A stretch of DNA of 64,000 nucleotides from Nitrospira sp. (GTDB lineage Bacteria > Nitrospirota > Nitrospiria > Nitrospirales > Nitrospiraceae), in assembly GCA_030123565.1 (NCBI GenBank), contig CP126122.1:310001-374000 (forward strand), given 5' to 3'. Below, piece by piece: positions 34,142-42,999 of the stretch. The notes below the pieces were generated by a model. It was not told the origin of the DNA, searched no databases, and worked only from the letters and a program-made list of their open reading frames with translations. Each line of letters begins with the position of its first letter. The stretch's first letter is position 1. A program made the translations under genes and the position numbers.

Positions 34142-35560
34142 TCAGAGTCCTTCGTAGGCGGCGATCGCTGCAGAAATCGCCAACACCAGGTCCTCGGGCT
34201 CCTCGGATTCTTCGTATTGATACAGGTCCGGGTGGGTGTCCAGATAGGACGTATCGAATCGGCCGGCCTGAAAATCCTGTTCCATCATAATGTTCTTCAT
34301 GAAGGGAATCGTCGTCTTCACCCCGCGCAGAACATACTCTTCCAGCGAGCGACGCATGCGGCTGACGGTTTCTTCCCAGGTGCGCCCGCGGACGGTGAGT
34401 TTCGCCAACAGCGCGTCGTAGTAGGGCGGGATGGTGTAGTCCTTATAGACCGCCCCGTCGATGCGGACGCCGATGCCGCCGGGCGAGAGATAGGCCGTCA
34501 CCGTGCCGGTGCAGGGCATGAAGTTGTTGCGCGGGTCCTCGGCATTGATGCGGCATTGGATCGCATGGCCCTGCAGCGTCACGTCCTTCTGGCGGATCTC
34601 CAGCGGCTTGCCGGCGGCGATGGAGATTTGATTGCGGACGATGTCGATGGCCGTGATCTGCTCCGTGACCGTATGTTCGACCTGGAGCCGCGGGTTCATT
34701 TCGATGAAGTAGAAGCGGCCTTCGTGGTCCAACAGAAACTCGACCGTGCCGGCATTGTCGTATTGCACCGCCTTGGCGATGGCGATGGCGGCCTCGCCCA
34801 TCTGGGCGCGCAGTTTCGACGTCAGCACCAGCGAGGGGGCGATTTCGATCAGTTTCTGGTGCCGCCGCTGGATGGAACAGTCCCGTTCGCCCAGGTGGAT
34901 GGTGTTGCCGTGCTTGTCGGCCAGGATCTGAAACTCGATGTGGTGTGGACGCTCGATGAACTTCTCGATGAAGACGCTGCCGTCGCCGAAGGCCGCCTGC
35001 GCTTCCCGTGAGGCGACCTCCATGTTATCGCGCAGCTCCTGATCCGATCGCACCAGCCGGAGCCCGCGTCCGCCGCCTCCGGCGCTGGCCTTGATCATGA
35101 CCGGGTAGCCGATACCGTGGGCGAACGCGAGGGCCTCCTCGACGGTCGTCACGCCGCCTTCGGTGCCGGGGACGATCGGGACGCCCGCCTGTTTGGCGAT
35201 CTCCCGCGCCTTGACCTTGCTGCCCATGAGGAGAATGGCCTGCGGAGAGGGGCCGATGAACGTAATACCGGACGCCTCGCAGAGCTGGGCGAATTTGGCG
35301 TTTTCCGAGAGGAACCCGTACCCGGGATGGATCGCATCGGCGCCGATGCGTTTGGCGATCTCCACGATCTGCTTCATGTCGAGGAAACCTTTGACGGGTC
35401 CGGGGCCTACGAGGTAGGACTCGTCGGCCTTCTTGACGTAGATGCCGGAGGAATCCGCATCGGAATAGATCGCCGCGGTCGCGATGTTGAGTTCGCGACA
35501 ACCGCGAATGATGCGCATGGCGATTTCGCCACGATTGGCAACGAGGATCTTCCGGAACAT
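34142..35560 (-). CDS. pycA: biotin carboxylase subunit (pyruvate carboxylase subunit A)
   Basis: 472 residues, the length of AccC/PycA-type biotin carboxylases. Domains in order are the N-terminal Rossmann part (MFRKILVANRGEIAMRIIRG), an ATP-grasp core (HPGYGFLSENAKFAQL, MIKASAGGGGRGLRLV, FIEMNPRLQVEHTVTE) and the C-terminal RIDGAVYKDYTIPPYYD domain. It carboxylates the biotin carried by PycB. The adjacency to pycB rather than accB shows it belongs to that enzyme and not to acetyl-CoA carboxylase. No ribosome site is visible near the ATG. Confidence 0.88.
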   Translation of the reverse strand: MFRKILVANRGEIAMRIIRGCRELNIATAAIYSDADSSGIYVKKADESYLVGPGPVKGFLDMKQIVEIAKRIGADAIHPGYGFLSENAKFAQLCEASGITFIGPSPQAILLMGSKVKAREIAKQAGVPIVPGTEGGVTTVEEALAFAHGIGYPVMIKASAGGGGRGLRLVRSDQELRDNMEVASREAQAAFGDGSVFIEKFIERPHHIEFQILADKHGNTIHLGERDCSIQRRHQKLIEIAPSLVLTSKLRAQMGEAAIAIAKAVQYDNAGTVEFLLDHEGRFYFIEMNPRLQVEHTVTEQITAIDIVRNQISIAAGKPLEIRQKDVTLQGHAIQCRINAEDPRNNFMPCTGTVTAYLSPGGIGVRIDGAVYKDYTIPPYYDALLAKLTVRGRTWEETVSRMRRSLEEYVLRGVKTTIPFMKNIMMEQDFQAGRFDTSYLDTHPDLYQYEESEEPEDLVLAISAAIAAYEGL

Positions 35561-35735
35561 GACGGGATCGAGCGAGGGGCGGAGCCGTAGCTCACCTCTG
35601 GGTCGCCTCCAAAAAAGATGGCGTAACCTAGCATAGGGCCAAGAGAGTTGTCGAGACGAACAGGGGTGAGGGAGGGACTCTGTGGAGAGAGGCTGCTCAG
35701 GCAGGGGACGAGGCGCCCCCTGCCGCGAAAAGGAA

Positions 35736-36191
35736 TTACTTGGCCTTGATGAGCACCGGCTTAGACTGGGCGCTGCCCCCGCCGGCCACGACGATGATGA
35801 AGGACATGCCGGCCTTCGCTTCCGGCACGACGGCTTCGATCGTGGTGTCGTTCAGAAACTGATAGTCGACCTTTTCCTTGGAGGCGGCACTGAACGTCAC
35901 GCCGTGGAAACATTCCTTGCTGCCGAAGTTTTCCCCCTTGATTGTGACCTTCTCACCAGGCTTCGCTTCATCCGGTTCGACCTTGGCGATGGAGGGGCGT
36001 TTCGAGCGGTCGCAGACCGGGTCTTTCTCGACTTTGCCGGCATCGAATCCCTTGATGGATTCCGTGTCGAACAGGCTGAATCCGGCGCCTTCGACCATCG
36101 ATCCTTCCTGAGCGTGACCCTTGTGGACGGCGGTGAACGTGATGCCGATGGTGAGCGCGGTAGCGAGAAGGGTGGTGACAAGAGTGCGCAT
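35736..36191 (-). CDS. secreted IPT/TIG-domain protein
   Basis: 151 residues from ATG 36191, which has a GAAGGAGG site upstream in minus-strand reading. A signal peptide (TLLATALTIGITFTAVHKGHA) is followed by a single Ig-like IPT/TIG domain: PSIAKVEPDEAKPGEKVTIK, GENFGSKECFHGVTFS and SFIIVVAGGGSAQSKPV. Such domains serve binding or spacing in exported proteins. It starts 12 bp after the stop of the upstream PstS-like gene, so both are probably on one transcript and work in the periplasm. No binding partner can be named. Confidence 0.75.
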   Translation of the reverse strand: MRTLVTTLLATALTIGITFTAVHKGHAQEGSMVEGAGFSLFDTESIKGFDAGKVEKDPVCDRSKRPSIAKVEPDEAKPGEKVTIKGENFGSKECFHGVTFSAASKEKVDYQFLNDTTIEAVVPEAKAGMSFIIVVAGGGSAQSKPVLIKAK

Positions 36192-36202
36192 GAAAACCTC
36201 CT

Positions 36203-37027
36203 TCATGGAGATGATGGCTTGGTGAGCGGCGTATAAAACTCACTGATGATTTTTTGTCCGGCATCAGATAGGGCGAATTGTTCGAACGCCTCGACCAGCT
36301 GGTTCGGCTCATGGTTCGAGAGCAGTAAGACCGGGCGGCGGAGGGGATAGCGGCCGTCCTTGACGGTGGGAGTTTCCGGTTCCGCCTTGTCGACGGGCAA
36401 GAGGCGCACGGGAACCCCCGAGGCGACGGCTTCCAGCGCCTGGCCGAGGGAGAGATAGCCGACAGCCGACAGCGGCGGGAGGGTGCCGGCTATCGTCTTG
36501 ATGACTTTGTCGTCCTTGGCGATGACTTTGGTGCCCTCGGGAATCTTGCCCACGATGCCGACCTGTTGTTCGAAGACATCGCGATTGTTTTGATTGCGGG
36601 GCCGATCGATCAAGAGGACTTTCGTGTCCGGCCCACCCAAGTCGGCCCATATCTTGAACTTTCCAGAAAACAGTTCGCCGACCTCTTGTTTGGTGACTTC
36701 CTTCGTGAAGTTTGATCGGTGCACCATGATGGCGATCCCATCCCAGGCGATTTGGAGGGAGCGTAGGTCTGCTTCCGCAGTTCCGGTGACGGCGATCTGC
36801 GCCTGCTTCGCCTTGACCATTTCCACCGGTTTGGAATTGTCATCCCAGACGATGTCAAGGTAGGCGCGGGGGTTGGCCTTTTCGAACGCCCGGGCCAACG
36901 ATTCCATCATTCGTTGTTCAGGACCGTGACCGGCAATGACCATCGACCCGGCCACTTCGGCCGAAGCGGGCATGCCCATGAGGAAGAGGAGACCGGCGAA
37001 GACAAGTCCACTGATACGGTTGTGCAT
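36203..37027 (-). CDS. PstS-like periplasmic phosphate/anion-binding protein
   Basis: 274 residues from ATG 37027, behind GAGGGAGA. It has a signal peptide (LVFAGLLFLMGMPASA) and a PBP-like fold with GSMVIAGHGPEQRMMESLAR, IWADLGGPDTKVLLIDRPRN and AVGYLSLGQALEAV, as in phosphate-binding PstS-type proteins. No permease or ATPase genes are nearby, so it may act as a sensor or an orphan binding protein rather than as part of a transporter. It is probably co-transcribed with the IPT/TIG protein. Confidence 0.7.
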   Translation of the reverse strand: MHNRISGLVFAGLLFLMGMPASAEVAGSMVIAGHGPEQRMMESLARAFEKANPRAYLDIVWDDNSKPVEMVKAKQAQIAVTGTAEADLRSLQIAWDGIAIMVHRSNFTKEVTKQEVGELFSGKFKIWADLGGPDTKVLLIDRPRNQNNRDVFEQQVGIVGKIPEGTKVIAKDDKVIKTIAGTLPPLSAVGYLSLGQALEAVASGVPVRLLPVDKAEPETPTVKDGRYPLRRPVLLLSNHEPNQLVEAFEQFALSDAGQKIISEFYTPLTKPSSP

Positions 37028-37130
37028 GCTGAACGATTCTCCCTCGGTCCAGCGCTGGCATTGTTCCCATGCCGTCGGGCGCTGGAGGGTTAGTGGAGTG
37101 GGTCCCCGGCCCTCACGAATTGTTGCTTGG

Positions 37131-37448
37131 TCAGGAACCGTTGCCCTGGGTGGGGGGGGAGGATACGGCACCGGACATCATCTCCGGCGTGACATCCACC
37201 CGTTTACCCATGGCAGGAGGAAGCTTGGAGAACCTATCCATGCGTTCGTTCAGCATGTTATAGGCCTTCATTTCCTCGAAGCCCGGTTTGTGTGTTCCCT
37301 TTACTTTTGAGGCAAATGCCGAAAGCATCCTGGTGGCACCGAGGCCGTTGCATTGGGGGCACACGGTATCCTCCGGTCGCGCATGCATGGACTGAGTTGC
37401 CTCGAACTGGTGCGTGCATCGTTCGCAACGGTATTCATACACCGGCAT
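37131..37448 (-). CDS. FmdB-family zinc-ribbon protein
   Basis: 105 residues starting MPVYEYRCERCTHQFEATQS, with AAGGAGT upstream. The two Cys pairs CERC and CPQC make the zinc ribbon of the FmdB/CxxC_CxxC_SSSS family, followed by a flexible Met/Lys-rich tail. The family is thought to regulate or assist translation or enzyme expression, but this is not settled. It lies alone on the minus strand, divergent from a small plus-strand gene. Confidence 0.85.
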   Translation of the reverse strand: MPVYEYRCERCTHQFEATQSMHARPEDTVCPQCNGLGATRMLSAFASKVKGTHKPGFEEMKAYNMLNERMDRFSKLPPAMGKRVDVTPEMMSGAVSSPPTQGNGS

Positions 37449-37605
37449 AACTGACTCCTTGTATAAAGCCTCTTGGCCGAGTGCGGGATGTTCGGGCGGA
37501 ACACTCGATTCCATTATCGGAAACGCTTGACCCTGTGCAGCCCTTTGCACTATTGTACCGAAAATTCGTGTCGAAACGCGAGCTACAATTGGAGGGTCGG
37601 CTCAC

Positions 37606-37782
37606 ATGCCCCTGTTAATTCGGAAGTACAAAGGCTCCAGCGGCGTCATGCAAGAAGAACGGATCGACGATCCGGACCGGATCGAGCGCTACATGCGTCT
37701 CTTCGATAAGGATGACCTCAAGAAGCTGGAAACCGGCGCCAAGACCGTGATCGAGAAGGATGAGTGGCAGCTCCTGCCGTAG
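37606..37782 (+). CDS. small hypothetical protein, 58 residues
   Basis: ATG 37606 is preceded by GGAGGG at about nine bases, and the frame runs to TAG 37782. The product begins MPLLIRKYKGSSGVMQEERI and is highly charged, with alternating acidic and basic residues (DDPDRIERYMRLFDKDDLKK), suggesting a small helical soluble protein. I know no family. Good codon usage and the ribosome site support it as a real gene. Confidence 0.6.
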   Translation: MPLLIRKYKGSSGVMQEERIDDPDRIERYMRLFDKDDLKKLETGAKTVIEKDEWQLLP

Positions 37783-37928
37783 AGCACCCTCCTGGTTTGA
37801 TCTCACAACGTCAGGTAGATCGTGGCGACCGAGCGGCGGGACAGAGGCCCTTTCCGTGCATTGCCCCCATGCCGTTTTGCATGGTAGGGTGGTCGCAACG
37901 GCAGCGACGGAGGAGTCGGGCGGATATC

Positions 37929-38132
37929 ATGACCTATTGGCTTCATATTGCGCGGGCGATCGATCGGGTGACGCTCCATCGCGACCGTTGCGCGGAAGTG
38001 CCCTCCATTGTCTCAAGCAGCGATTTTTGGGAGGGGGGATGGTTCGATTATCCCGACAAGGAACGCGCCTTGGCCGCCATGGAACAGGCCGGCACCAGCG
38101 ACCAACGCAAATGTGCGCTGTGCAAACCATAA
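37929..38132 (+). CDS. small Cys-containing hypothetical protein, 67 residues
   Basis: The frame starts at ATG 37929 (MTYWLHIARAIDRVTLHRDR) and ends at TAA 38132 with KCALCKP. It has two Cys in a C-x2-C pair near the C-terminus and one more mid-protein, and could bind a metal or haem-like ligand. The open frame extends to 37764, but only this part has protein-like composition. No ribosome site is clear. Function unknown. Confidence 0.5.
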   Translation: MTYWLHIARAIDRVTLHRDRCAEVPSIVSSSDFWEGGWFDYPDKERALAAMEQAGTSDQRKCALCKP

Positions 38133-38146
38133 CCGAGCCCGGTTTG

Positions 38147-38234
38147 GAGTTCTGAGTTTGGAATTCTGAGTTTAGAGTTCGAGTCTGGTCAATTTCTTCA
38201 ATGCGTCGGACTCAACACTTATAACTCAGAACTC
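38147..38234. repeat. intergenic inverted repeat (GAGTTCTGAG)
   Basis: GAGTTCTGAG (38147-38156) is exactly repeated in reverse complement as CTCAGAACTC (38225-38234); the match extends to 12 of 13 bases. A second GATTCTGAG-like unit lies just inside the left arm. It sits between two plus-strand genes and may act as a transcription boundary. Confidence 0.6.
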
Positions 38235-38249
38235 ATAACTTACCTGACC

Positions 38250-39125
38250 ATGCCTCAACTCGCGCTGTTCCTCACAACCGTGGTGTGGGGGGCAACGTTT
38301 CCCGCGACGAAAGCGGCGCTCGAGCAAATCCCTCCGCTGTCGTTTCTCTTCCTACGGTTTCTCCTTGGCATGGTGGTGGTGTTTGGCGTTCTGCTGCTCG
38401 GCCGCCGGCGGCTGGCGCAAGATTCCCTGACGTTGCGGATCAGTCTGATCGCGACGGGTTGGTTGTTCCTCGGCTATGTGTTGCAGACGGTAGGGCTCAG
38501 GTTTACGTCGGCGTCGAATTCGGCGTTCATCACGGTGTTGTACGTCGTGTTCGTGCCGCTGTATTTGCGCCGGCTGGGCTTGCATACCTGGATCTCCAAC
38601 GGAATCGCGCTGGCCGGACTCTGGGTGCTGGTCCGGCCGACTGCTTCGGCGAATCTCGGGGATCTGATGACGTTGGGCAGTGCGGCGGCCTTTGCCGCCC
38701 ATATCGCCTGCCTTGAACGCTATACCAGGATGGTCGATCCGGTGTCCCTGTTCGCATGGCAACTGTTATTCATGGCATTGGCCATGCTGGGCACGATGTG
38801 GTGGGAGGCTCCCGCTCTGTCGGCGTTTGAACCGACTCGCGTGCTGGTGGTGGGATTGGTCGTTACCGGTGTCCTGGCCACCGGGGCCTTTGCGGTGCAG
38901 ATGTGGGCGCAGCGTCTCCTGCCGGCGCAACAAGTAGCGCTGTTGTTTGCGGCAGAACCGGCCGTCGCGGCCTGGCTGGCCTGGTACTTCCTGGGTGAAA
39001 CGTTGGATGCGCAGGGCTGGTTCGGCAGCGCCATGATTTTGGGCGGCGTCTTGCTCGGGTCCTGGACGACGGGCGAATCGGCGCCACGTCCGGAGTCTGC
39101 GCCGGCGCGTTCAAAAGGAGGATGA
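38250..39125 (+). CDS. DMT-superfamily (EamA) transporter
   Basis: A 291-residue protein with ten hydrophobic helices in two EamA halves. The first begins LFLTTVVWGATFPATKAALE, and the second contains AAFAAHIACLERYTRM and LLFAAEPAVAAWLAWYFLGE. This is the drug/metabolite exporter family, which moves amino acids, nucleosides or dyes out of the cell. The substrate cannot be predicted. The ATG has no ribosome site. The next gene starts two bases after its stop, so the two are co-translated. Confidence 0.85.
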   Translation: MPQLALFLTTVVWGATFPATKAALEQIPPLSFLFLRFLLGMVVVFGVLLLGRRRLAQDSLTLRISLIATGWLFLGYVLQTVGLRFTSASNSAFITVLYVVFVPLYLRRLGLHTWISNGIALAGLWVLVRPTASANLGDLMTLGSAAAFAAHIACLERYTRMVDPVSLFAWQLLFMALAMLGTMWWEAPALSAFEPTRVLVVGLVVTGVLATGAFAVQMWAQRLLPAQQVALLFAAEPAVAAWLAWYFLGETLDAQGWFGSAMILGGVLLGSWTTGESAPRPESAPARSKGG

Positions 39126-39126
39126 G

Positions 39127-39597
39127 GTGGCGCAGAAATTCGGCAACGGCCGTTGGGTGCAGGGTGGGTTTCTCGATAACCGGCAGGAGGGCACGGTCGT
39201 CGGGCGGATGACGTTCGCCGTGTTGGGAACGGTGGACTTTTACCTGGCCGGCAATTGTCGTGGGGAAATAGCCGGTAAGGTGATTCGATTCAGGAACAGC
39301 CGGTTTGTCGATGAGGACCTCGCCGGCCATGTGTTGGGTGAGATGGAAATTCCCCAGATCGGCGACGCGAGTCTCATCTCTTTCGATCCGCATCCCCACT
39401 TGGTGCCGCATCCCTACATTGAGTGGTTTTCGATGCGAAAAAATCATTACCGCATTGAGCTGGCGCCGGAAGATGCCTGGATTGCGACTGAAGCGGAGCT
39501 GGCGGAGATCGACCCGATCAGTCGAGAGATCCGTGAGCGGCTGGCGCCCCGTTACGGTCGCCAACCTTCGTCTGATGCTGGATCGGAGTGGGTGTAG
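39127..39597 (+). CDS. conserved hypothetical protein, 156 residues
   Basis: Begins at GTG 39127 with GGAGG upstream, two bases after the DMT transporter stop. The sequence MAQKFGNGRWVQGGFLDNRQ and IEWFSMRKNHYRIELAPEDA has no signal peptide or membrane helix. The beta-strand pattern in GRMTFAVLGTVDFYLAG and IAGKVIRFRN suggests a small beta-barrel. I do not recognise the family. A terminator-type hairpin follows directly. Confidence 0.6.
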   Translation: MAQKFGNGRWVQGGFLDNRQEGTVVGRMTFAVLGTVDFYLAGNCRGEIAGKVIRFRNSRFVDEDLAGHVLGEMEIPQIGDASLISFDPHPHLVPHPYIEWFSMRKNHYRIELAPEDAWIATEAELAEIDPISREIRERLAPRYGRQPSSDAGSEWV

Positions 39598-39606
39598 GTC
39601 GGCTCG

Positions 39607-39634
39607 AAAGGCGGGCGTCTGGCGGCCCGCCTTC
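39607..39634. terminator. bidirectional terminator hairpin
   Basis: AAGGCGGGC (39608-39616) and GCCCGCCTT (39625-39633) form a perfect nine-base stem around an eight-base loop. It lies between two convergent genes. AA and TT flanks give short U-runs on both strands. Confidence 0.65.
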
Positions 39635-39643
39635 ATCCTCAAA

Positions 39644-40645
39644 TTAGGCGAGTTTGTTCTTGCCCTCCCGCACGTGCGAAGGCACCTCTCGAATATCCCA
39701 AACCAATCCCACCGCCTGCATCGCCCTCAGGATGTAATAGGTAATATCGATTTCCCACCAGTAGAAGCCCTGGCGGGTCGAGGCAGCGTAGTAATGGTGG
39801 TTGTTGTGCCATCCTTCGCCCAAGGTGATCATGGCGAGGAAAAAATTGTTCTTGCTGTCGTCGCCGGTCTTGTAGCGCTGGGACCCGTAGACGTGTGAGA
39901 GCGAGTTGATGGTGCAGGTGCCGTGGAGCAACGCGACGGTGGAGACGAAGAACCCCCAAATCAGCATTTGCGGGCCGTTGGTGCCGAGGCCCGGCGCATA
40001 GGTTTCCAGCAACTTCCCCAGGCCGAACATGCCGAATCCACAGAGCGTCGGGACGAGGGTATCGAATCGATCCAGGAACCGCAACTCGGGAAACTTGGCG
40101 AAATCGCCGATGCTCTTCAGGCGCGGCGGAAAAAATTTATCGGATGTGATCCAGCCGATGTGGGACCAGAGAAATCCGTCTTGGCGCACCGAGTGCACGT
40201 CTTCCGGCTTGTCGGAATAGATATGATGGTGGCGGTGGTGTCCGGCCCACCAGAGCGGACCGCGTTGTGCGCAGGAAGCCCCGAGGAGGGCGAAGGCAAA
40301 CTGACAGGCCCGCGAAGTCTTGAACGTGCGGTGCGAGAAATAGCGATGGTACCATCCGGTGATGGCGAACATACGCACGAAATAGAACGCGGCCGCAACG
40401 CCGACGGCCGTCCAACTCCAGCCGACGATGAACACGCCCAGGCAGATCAAGTGCACGGTGATGAGGGGAATGGCCCGCAGCCAATCGACGGTCTTAGGGC
40501 CGTCGGTCCGCATGTGCTCAAGGCCGGCCCAGGAGTCGAACCAACGGAGGACTGAGAGCCAGGCTGCGCCACTCTTGGGCGGTTCTTCGACTTTAGATAG
40601 CTCACCGGTCTCTGGTAGGGTGAGCGGATGCAGGTCACTACTCAT
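39644..40645 (-). CDS. acyl-lipid / acyl-CoA delta-9-type fatty acid desaturase
   Basis: A 333-residue membrane desaturase with the three diiron His boxes: HRYFSHR, HHRHHH (GHHRHHHIYSD) and HNNHHYYAAST. Four membrane helices are placed as in the DesC/stearoyl-CoA desaturase family. It inserts a double bond into saturated acyl chains with oxygen and an electron donor. The start has GGAGGTGG. It is convergent with the preceding gene and divergent from hemE. It should adjust membrane fluidity. Confidence 0.9.
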   Translation of the reverse strand: MSSDLHPLTLPETGELSKVEEPPKSGAAWLSVLRWFDSWAGLEHMRTDGPKTVDWLRAIPLITVHLICLGVFIVGWSWTAVGVAAAFYFVRMFAITGWYHRYFSHRTFKTSRACQFAFALLGASCAQRGPLWWAGHHRHHHIYSDKPEDVHSVRQDGFLWSHIGWITSDKFFPPRLKSIGDFAKFPELRFLDRFDTLVPTLCGFGMFGLGKLLETYAPGLGTNGPQMLIWGFFVSTVALLHGTCTINSLSHVYGSQRYKTGDDSKNNFFLAMITLGEGWHNNHHYYAASTRQGFYWWEIDITYYILRAMQAVGLVWDIREVPSHVREGKNKLA

Positions 40646-40955
40646 GCCACCTCCACATTACATTGGGTGGGAATCGACGAGGGGTCAACAGGGGGTTGCG
40701 CCGTGGTCCCACTGACGTTGCCTAATCATCGCGGCGCTTATGATCGAGACAGCTAAGGTAGGCCGCTGGATGCTTTGGATTGTGCCGCTGGCTGATCGAA
40801 GTGACTCAGGTTGGACGACACGTGAGTCAATTATACACACAACGAGGAGCAAATGTCGTGAGATTTTTTCAGATTGTCGAAGAACGTTTCTTACAAGCGA
40901 TGGATCATATGACGGTTTGACTCCATTCGGACCGCCCCTCTACAATGCCCCCACC
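40646..40955. other. 310-bp divergent region between the desaturase and hemE
   Basis: No gene is apparent; the open frame that continues upstream of hemE lacks family features. The region must hold the promoters for both divergent genes. The clear one is the hemE promoter at 40917-40946. GGAGGTGG of the desaturase lies at its left end. Confidence 0.6.
40917..40946 (+). promoter_or_regulatory. hemE promoter (near-leaderless)
   Basis: TTGACT (40917-40922) and TACAAT (40941-40946) are separated by 18 bases, a strong sigma-70-type pair. Nine bases separate the -10 box from the hemE ATG at 40956, and no Shine-Dalgarno sequence is present. A normal start site would leave a two- or three-base leader. 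Confidence 0.65.
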
Positions 40956-41981
40956 ATGAATGATCGATTTCTCAAAGCCTGCCGGCGCGAACCGGTGGAT
41001 TGCACGCCGGTCTGGTTCATGCGTCAGGCCGGCCGCTATATGGTCGAGTATCGCCGATTGCGGGAGAAGCATTCGATCCTGGAGCTGTGCAAGACGCCGG
41101 AGTTGGCGGCCCAGGTCACGATGCAGCCGATCGACCGGTTCGCGCTCGATGCCGCCATCATTTTCGCTGATATTCTCCTCCCCCTGGAGCCGATGGGGCT
41201 CTCGTTGGAGTTTGCCGAGGGCGAAGGGCCAGTCATCCACAATCCCGTGCGGGATGGGGCTGCAGTGGAGCGGCTCAAGGTGATCGACGGCGGCGAACTC
41301 CAATACGTGATGGATGCGATCAACCTGACCCGCACGAAGCTGGCGGGTCGCGTGCCGTTGATCGGGTTTGCGGGAGCGCCTTTTACGTTGGCCAGTTATG
41401 CCATCGAAGGGGGCAGCTCCCGAAACTACGTGCGCACGAAACAGATGATGTATGGGGAGCCGCAAGCCTGGCACCGGTTGATGGACAAGTTTGCCCGGGT
41501 GATCACCGGCTACCTCCGCCGGCAGATCAAGGCCGGCGCCCAGGCCGTGCAGCTTTTTGATAGTTGGGTCGGTTGCTTGTCCGCCGGAGACTATGCTGAA
41601 TATGTCATGCCGCACGTGCAGCTCATCTTCGAAGGATTGAAACACGAAGGGGTTCCCCTCATTCATTTCGGCACCGGCACGACGGCGATTCTGAAGGCGA
41701 TGCGCCGCGCGGGCGGTGATGTGATCGGGCTCGATTGGCGGATCCCTCTCGACGAAGCCTGGGACCTGGTGGGCCATGATCGCGCCGTGCAGGGGAATCT
41801 CGATCCGGTCGCGCTCTTCGGTCCAATCCCTGAAATCGAGCGGCGGGTGACGGACATTCTCCGGCGAGCTGCAGGACGCCCGGGGCATATCTTCAACCTG
41901 GGGCACGGAATCCTTCCCAATACCCCCGTGGAGCATGTGGCAGCCGCGATCGACCTGGTGCATAAGCTCAGTACAAAGTAA
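40956..41981 (+). CDS. hemE: uroporphyrinogen III decarboxylase
   Basis: 341 residues starting MNDRFLKACRREPVDCTPVW, then FMRQAGRYMVEYR with the conserved Arg residues and the Asp of FALDAAIIFADILLPLE. The later motifs IHFGTGTTAILKAM and GHGILPNTPVEHV complete the UroD signature. It removes the four acetate carboxyls of uroporphyrinogen to give coproporphyrinogen III. The start at 40956 was chosen by family length; the frame continues upstream as noise. It leads the hemE-hemH-hemY cluster and has a near-leaderless promoter just before it. Confidence 0.95.
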   Translation: MNDRFLKACRREPVDCTPVWFMRQAGRYMVEYRRLREKHSILELCKTPELAAQVTMQPIDRFALDAAIIFADILLPLEPMGLSLEFAEGEGPVIHNPVRDGAAVERLKVIDGGELQYVMDAINLTRTKLAGRVPLIGFAGAPFTLASYAIEGGSSRNYVRTKQMMYGEPQAWHRLMDKFARVITGYLRRQIKAGAQAVQLFDSWVGCLSAGDYAEYVMPHVQLIFEGLKHEGVPLIHFGTGTTAILKAMRRAGGDVIGLDWRIPLDEAWDLVGHDRAVQGNLDPVALFGPIPEIERRVTDILRRAAGRPGHIFNLGHGILPNTPVEHVAAAIDLVHKLSTK

Positions 41982-42043
41982 AAAGGCGAAGGGAAAAACC
42001 AGCTCCGCATTTTTTCCTTTTCCCTTTTGATGTGGATTTCCAT

Positions 42044-42988
42044 ATGCCTGTTCCCCAACGACCGGTCGCCGTGCTGCTGATGGCCATGGGCGGGCCGGAC
42101 CGTCTGGAGAATGTGGAGGCCTATCTCAAGGATGTGCGGGGGGGACGACCGACCGCGCCGGAGCTGGTGGAGGAAATTCGCGAGCGGTATCGCGTGACCG
42201 GTGGGAAATCTCCCGTGCTCGGCATCATGCGCGAGGTGGCACGAGCGTTGGAAGAGCGGTTGAACGGAGCGGAGGGAGAGCGATATCGATGTTATGTGGG
42301 GTTGCGGCATTGGCATCCCTTCATCAAGGAAACCTATGGCGAATTGCTCAGGGATGACCCGGAACGCATCATCGGACTGTGTATGGCACCGCAATATCCC
42401 TCGCTCAGCATCGGGGCCTATATGAAAAAGGTCGAGGAGGCGCGGGTGGAGTCGGCCAGCGAGGTTCCGATCAGTTTCGTGACGAGTTGGCACCGCCATC
42501 CATTGCTGATCGTCGGCATCGCCGACAACATTCGGCAGACCCTGCAAAAATTTCCGGCGGATGTTCGCCCGCATGTGCCGGTATTATTCACGGCCCACAG
42601 TCTGCCGGAGCGGGTGGTTGCCATGAAGGACCCCTACCCGGAGGAAGTCACAGGGACCGTTGAGGCGGTTTGTGAGCAGCTCGGCGCCCAGCCCACGCGG
42701 TTCGCCTATCAAAGCCAGGGGCGGTCAGACGAGAAGTGGCTTGGACCTTCGGTGGAAGAAACGTTGGCTGATCTGGCCCGAGAAGGCCATCGACATGTGC
42801 TGGTGGCGCCGATCGGCTTCATCTGCGACCATGTGGAAACCCTGTACGACATCGATATCGAGTTGAAGCAACAGGCCCATACGAAGGGCATGCAACTGGA
42901 ACGTATTCCGATGTTGAACGCCTCGGCTCCGATGATCGACATCGTGACGTCGATCGTCGAGGCGCACGAATCCTCGCTGGTCCATTAG
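42044..42988 (+). CDS. hemH: ferrochelatase
   Basis: 314 residues from ATG 42044; GTG at 42032 is also open. Motifs are VAVLLMAMGGPDRLENVEAY, ITFVTSW-type strand ISFVTSWHRHPLL, the active His in FTAHSLPERV, SQGRSDEKWLGPSVEETL and APIGFICDHVETLYDID. It inserts ferrous iron into protoporphyrin (or coproporphyrin) IX. It lies 62 bp after hemE, with a palindromic A/T-rich stretch between, and 11 bp before hemY, so the cluster is likely one transcript. Confidence 0.93.
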   Translation: MPVPQRPVAVLLMAMGGPDRLENVEAYLKDVRGGRPTAPELVEEIRERYRVTGGKSPVLGIMREVARALEERLNGAEGERYRCYVGLRHWHPFIKETYGELLRDDPERIIGLCMAPQYPSLSIGAYMKKVEEARVESASEVPISFVTSWHRHPLLIVGIADNIRQTLQKFPADVRPHVPVLFTAHSLPERVVAMKDPYPEEVTGTVEAVCEQLGAQPTRFAYQSQGRSDEKWLGPSVEETLADLAREGHRHVLVAPIGFICDHVETLYDIDIELKQQAHTKGMQLERIPMLNASAPMIDIVTSIVEAHESSLVH

Positions 42989-42999
42989 CGGCACAACCT

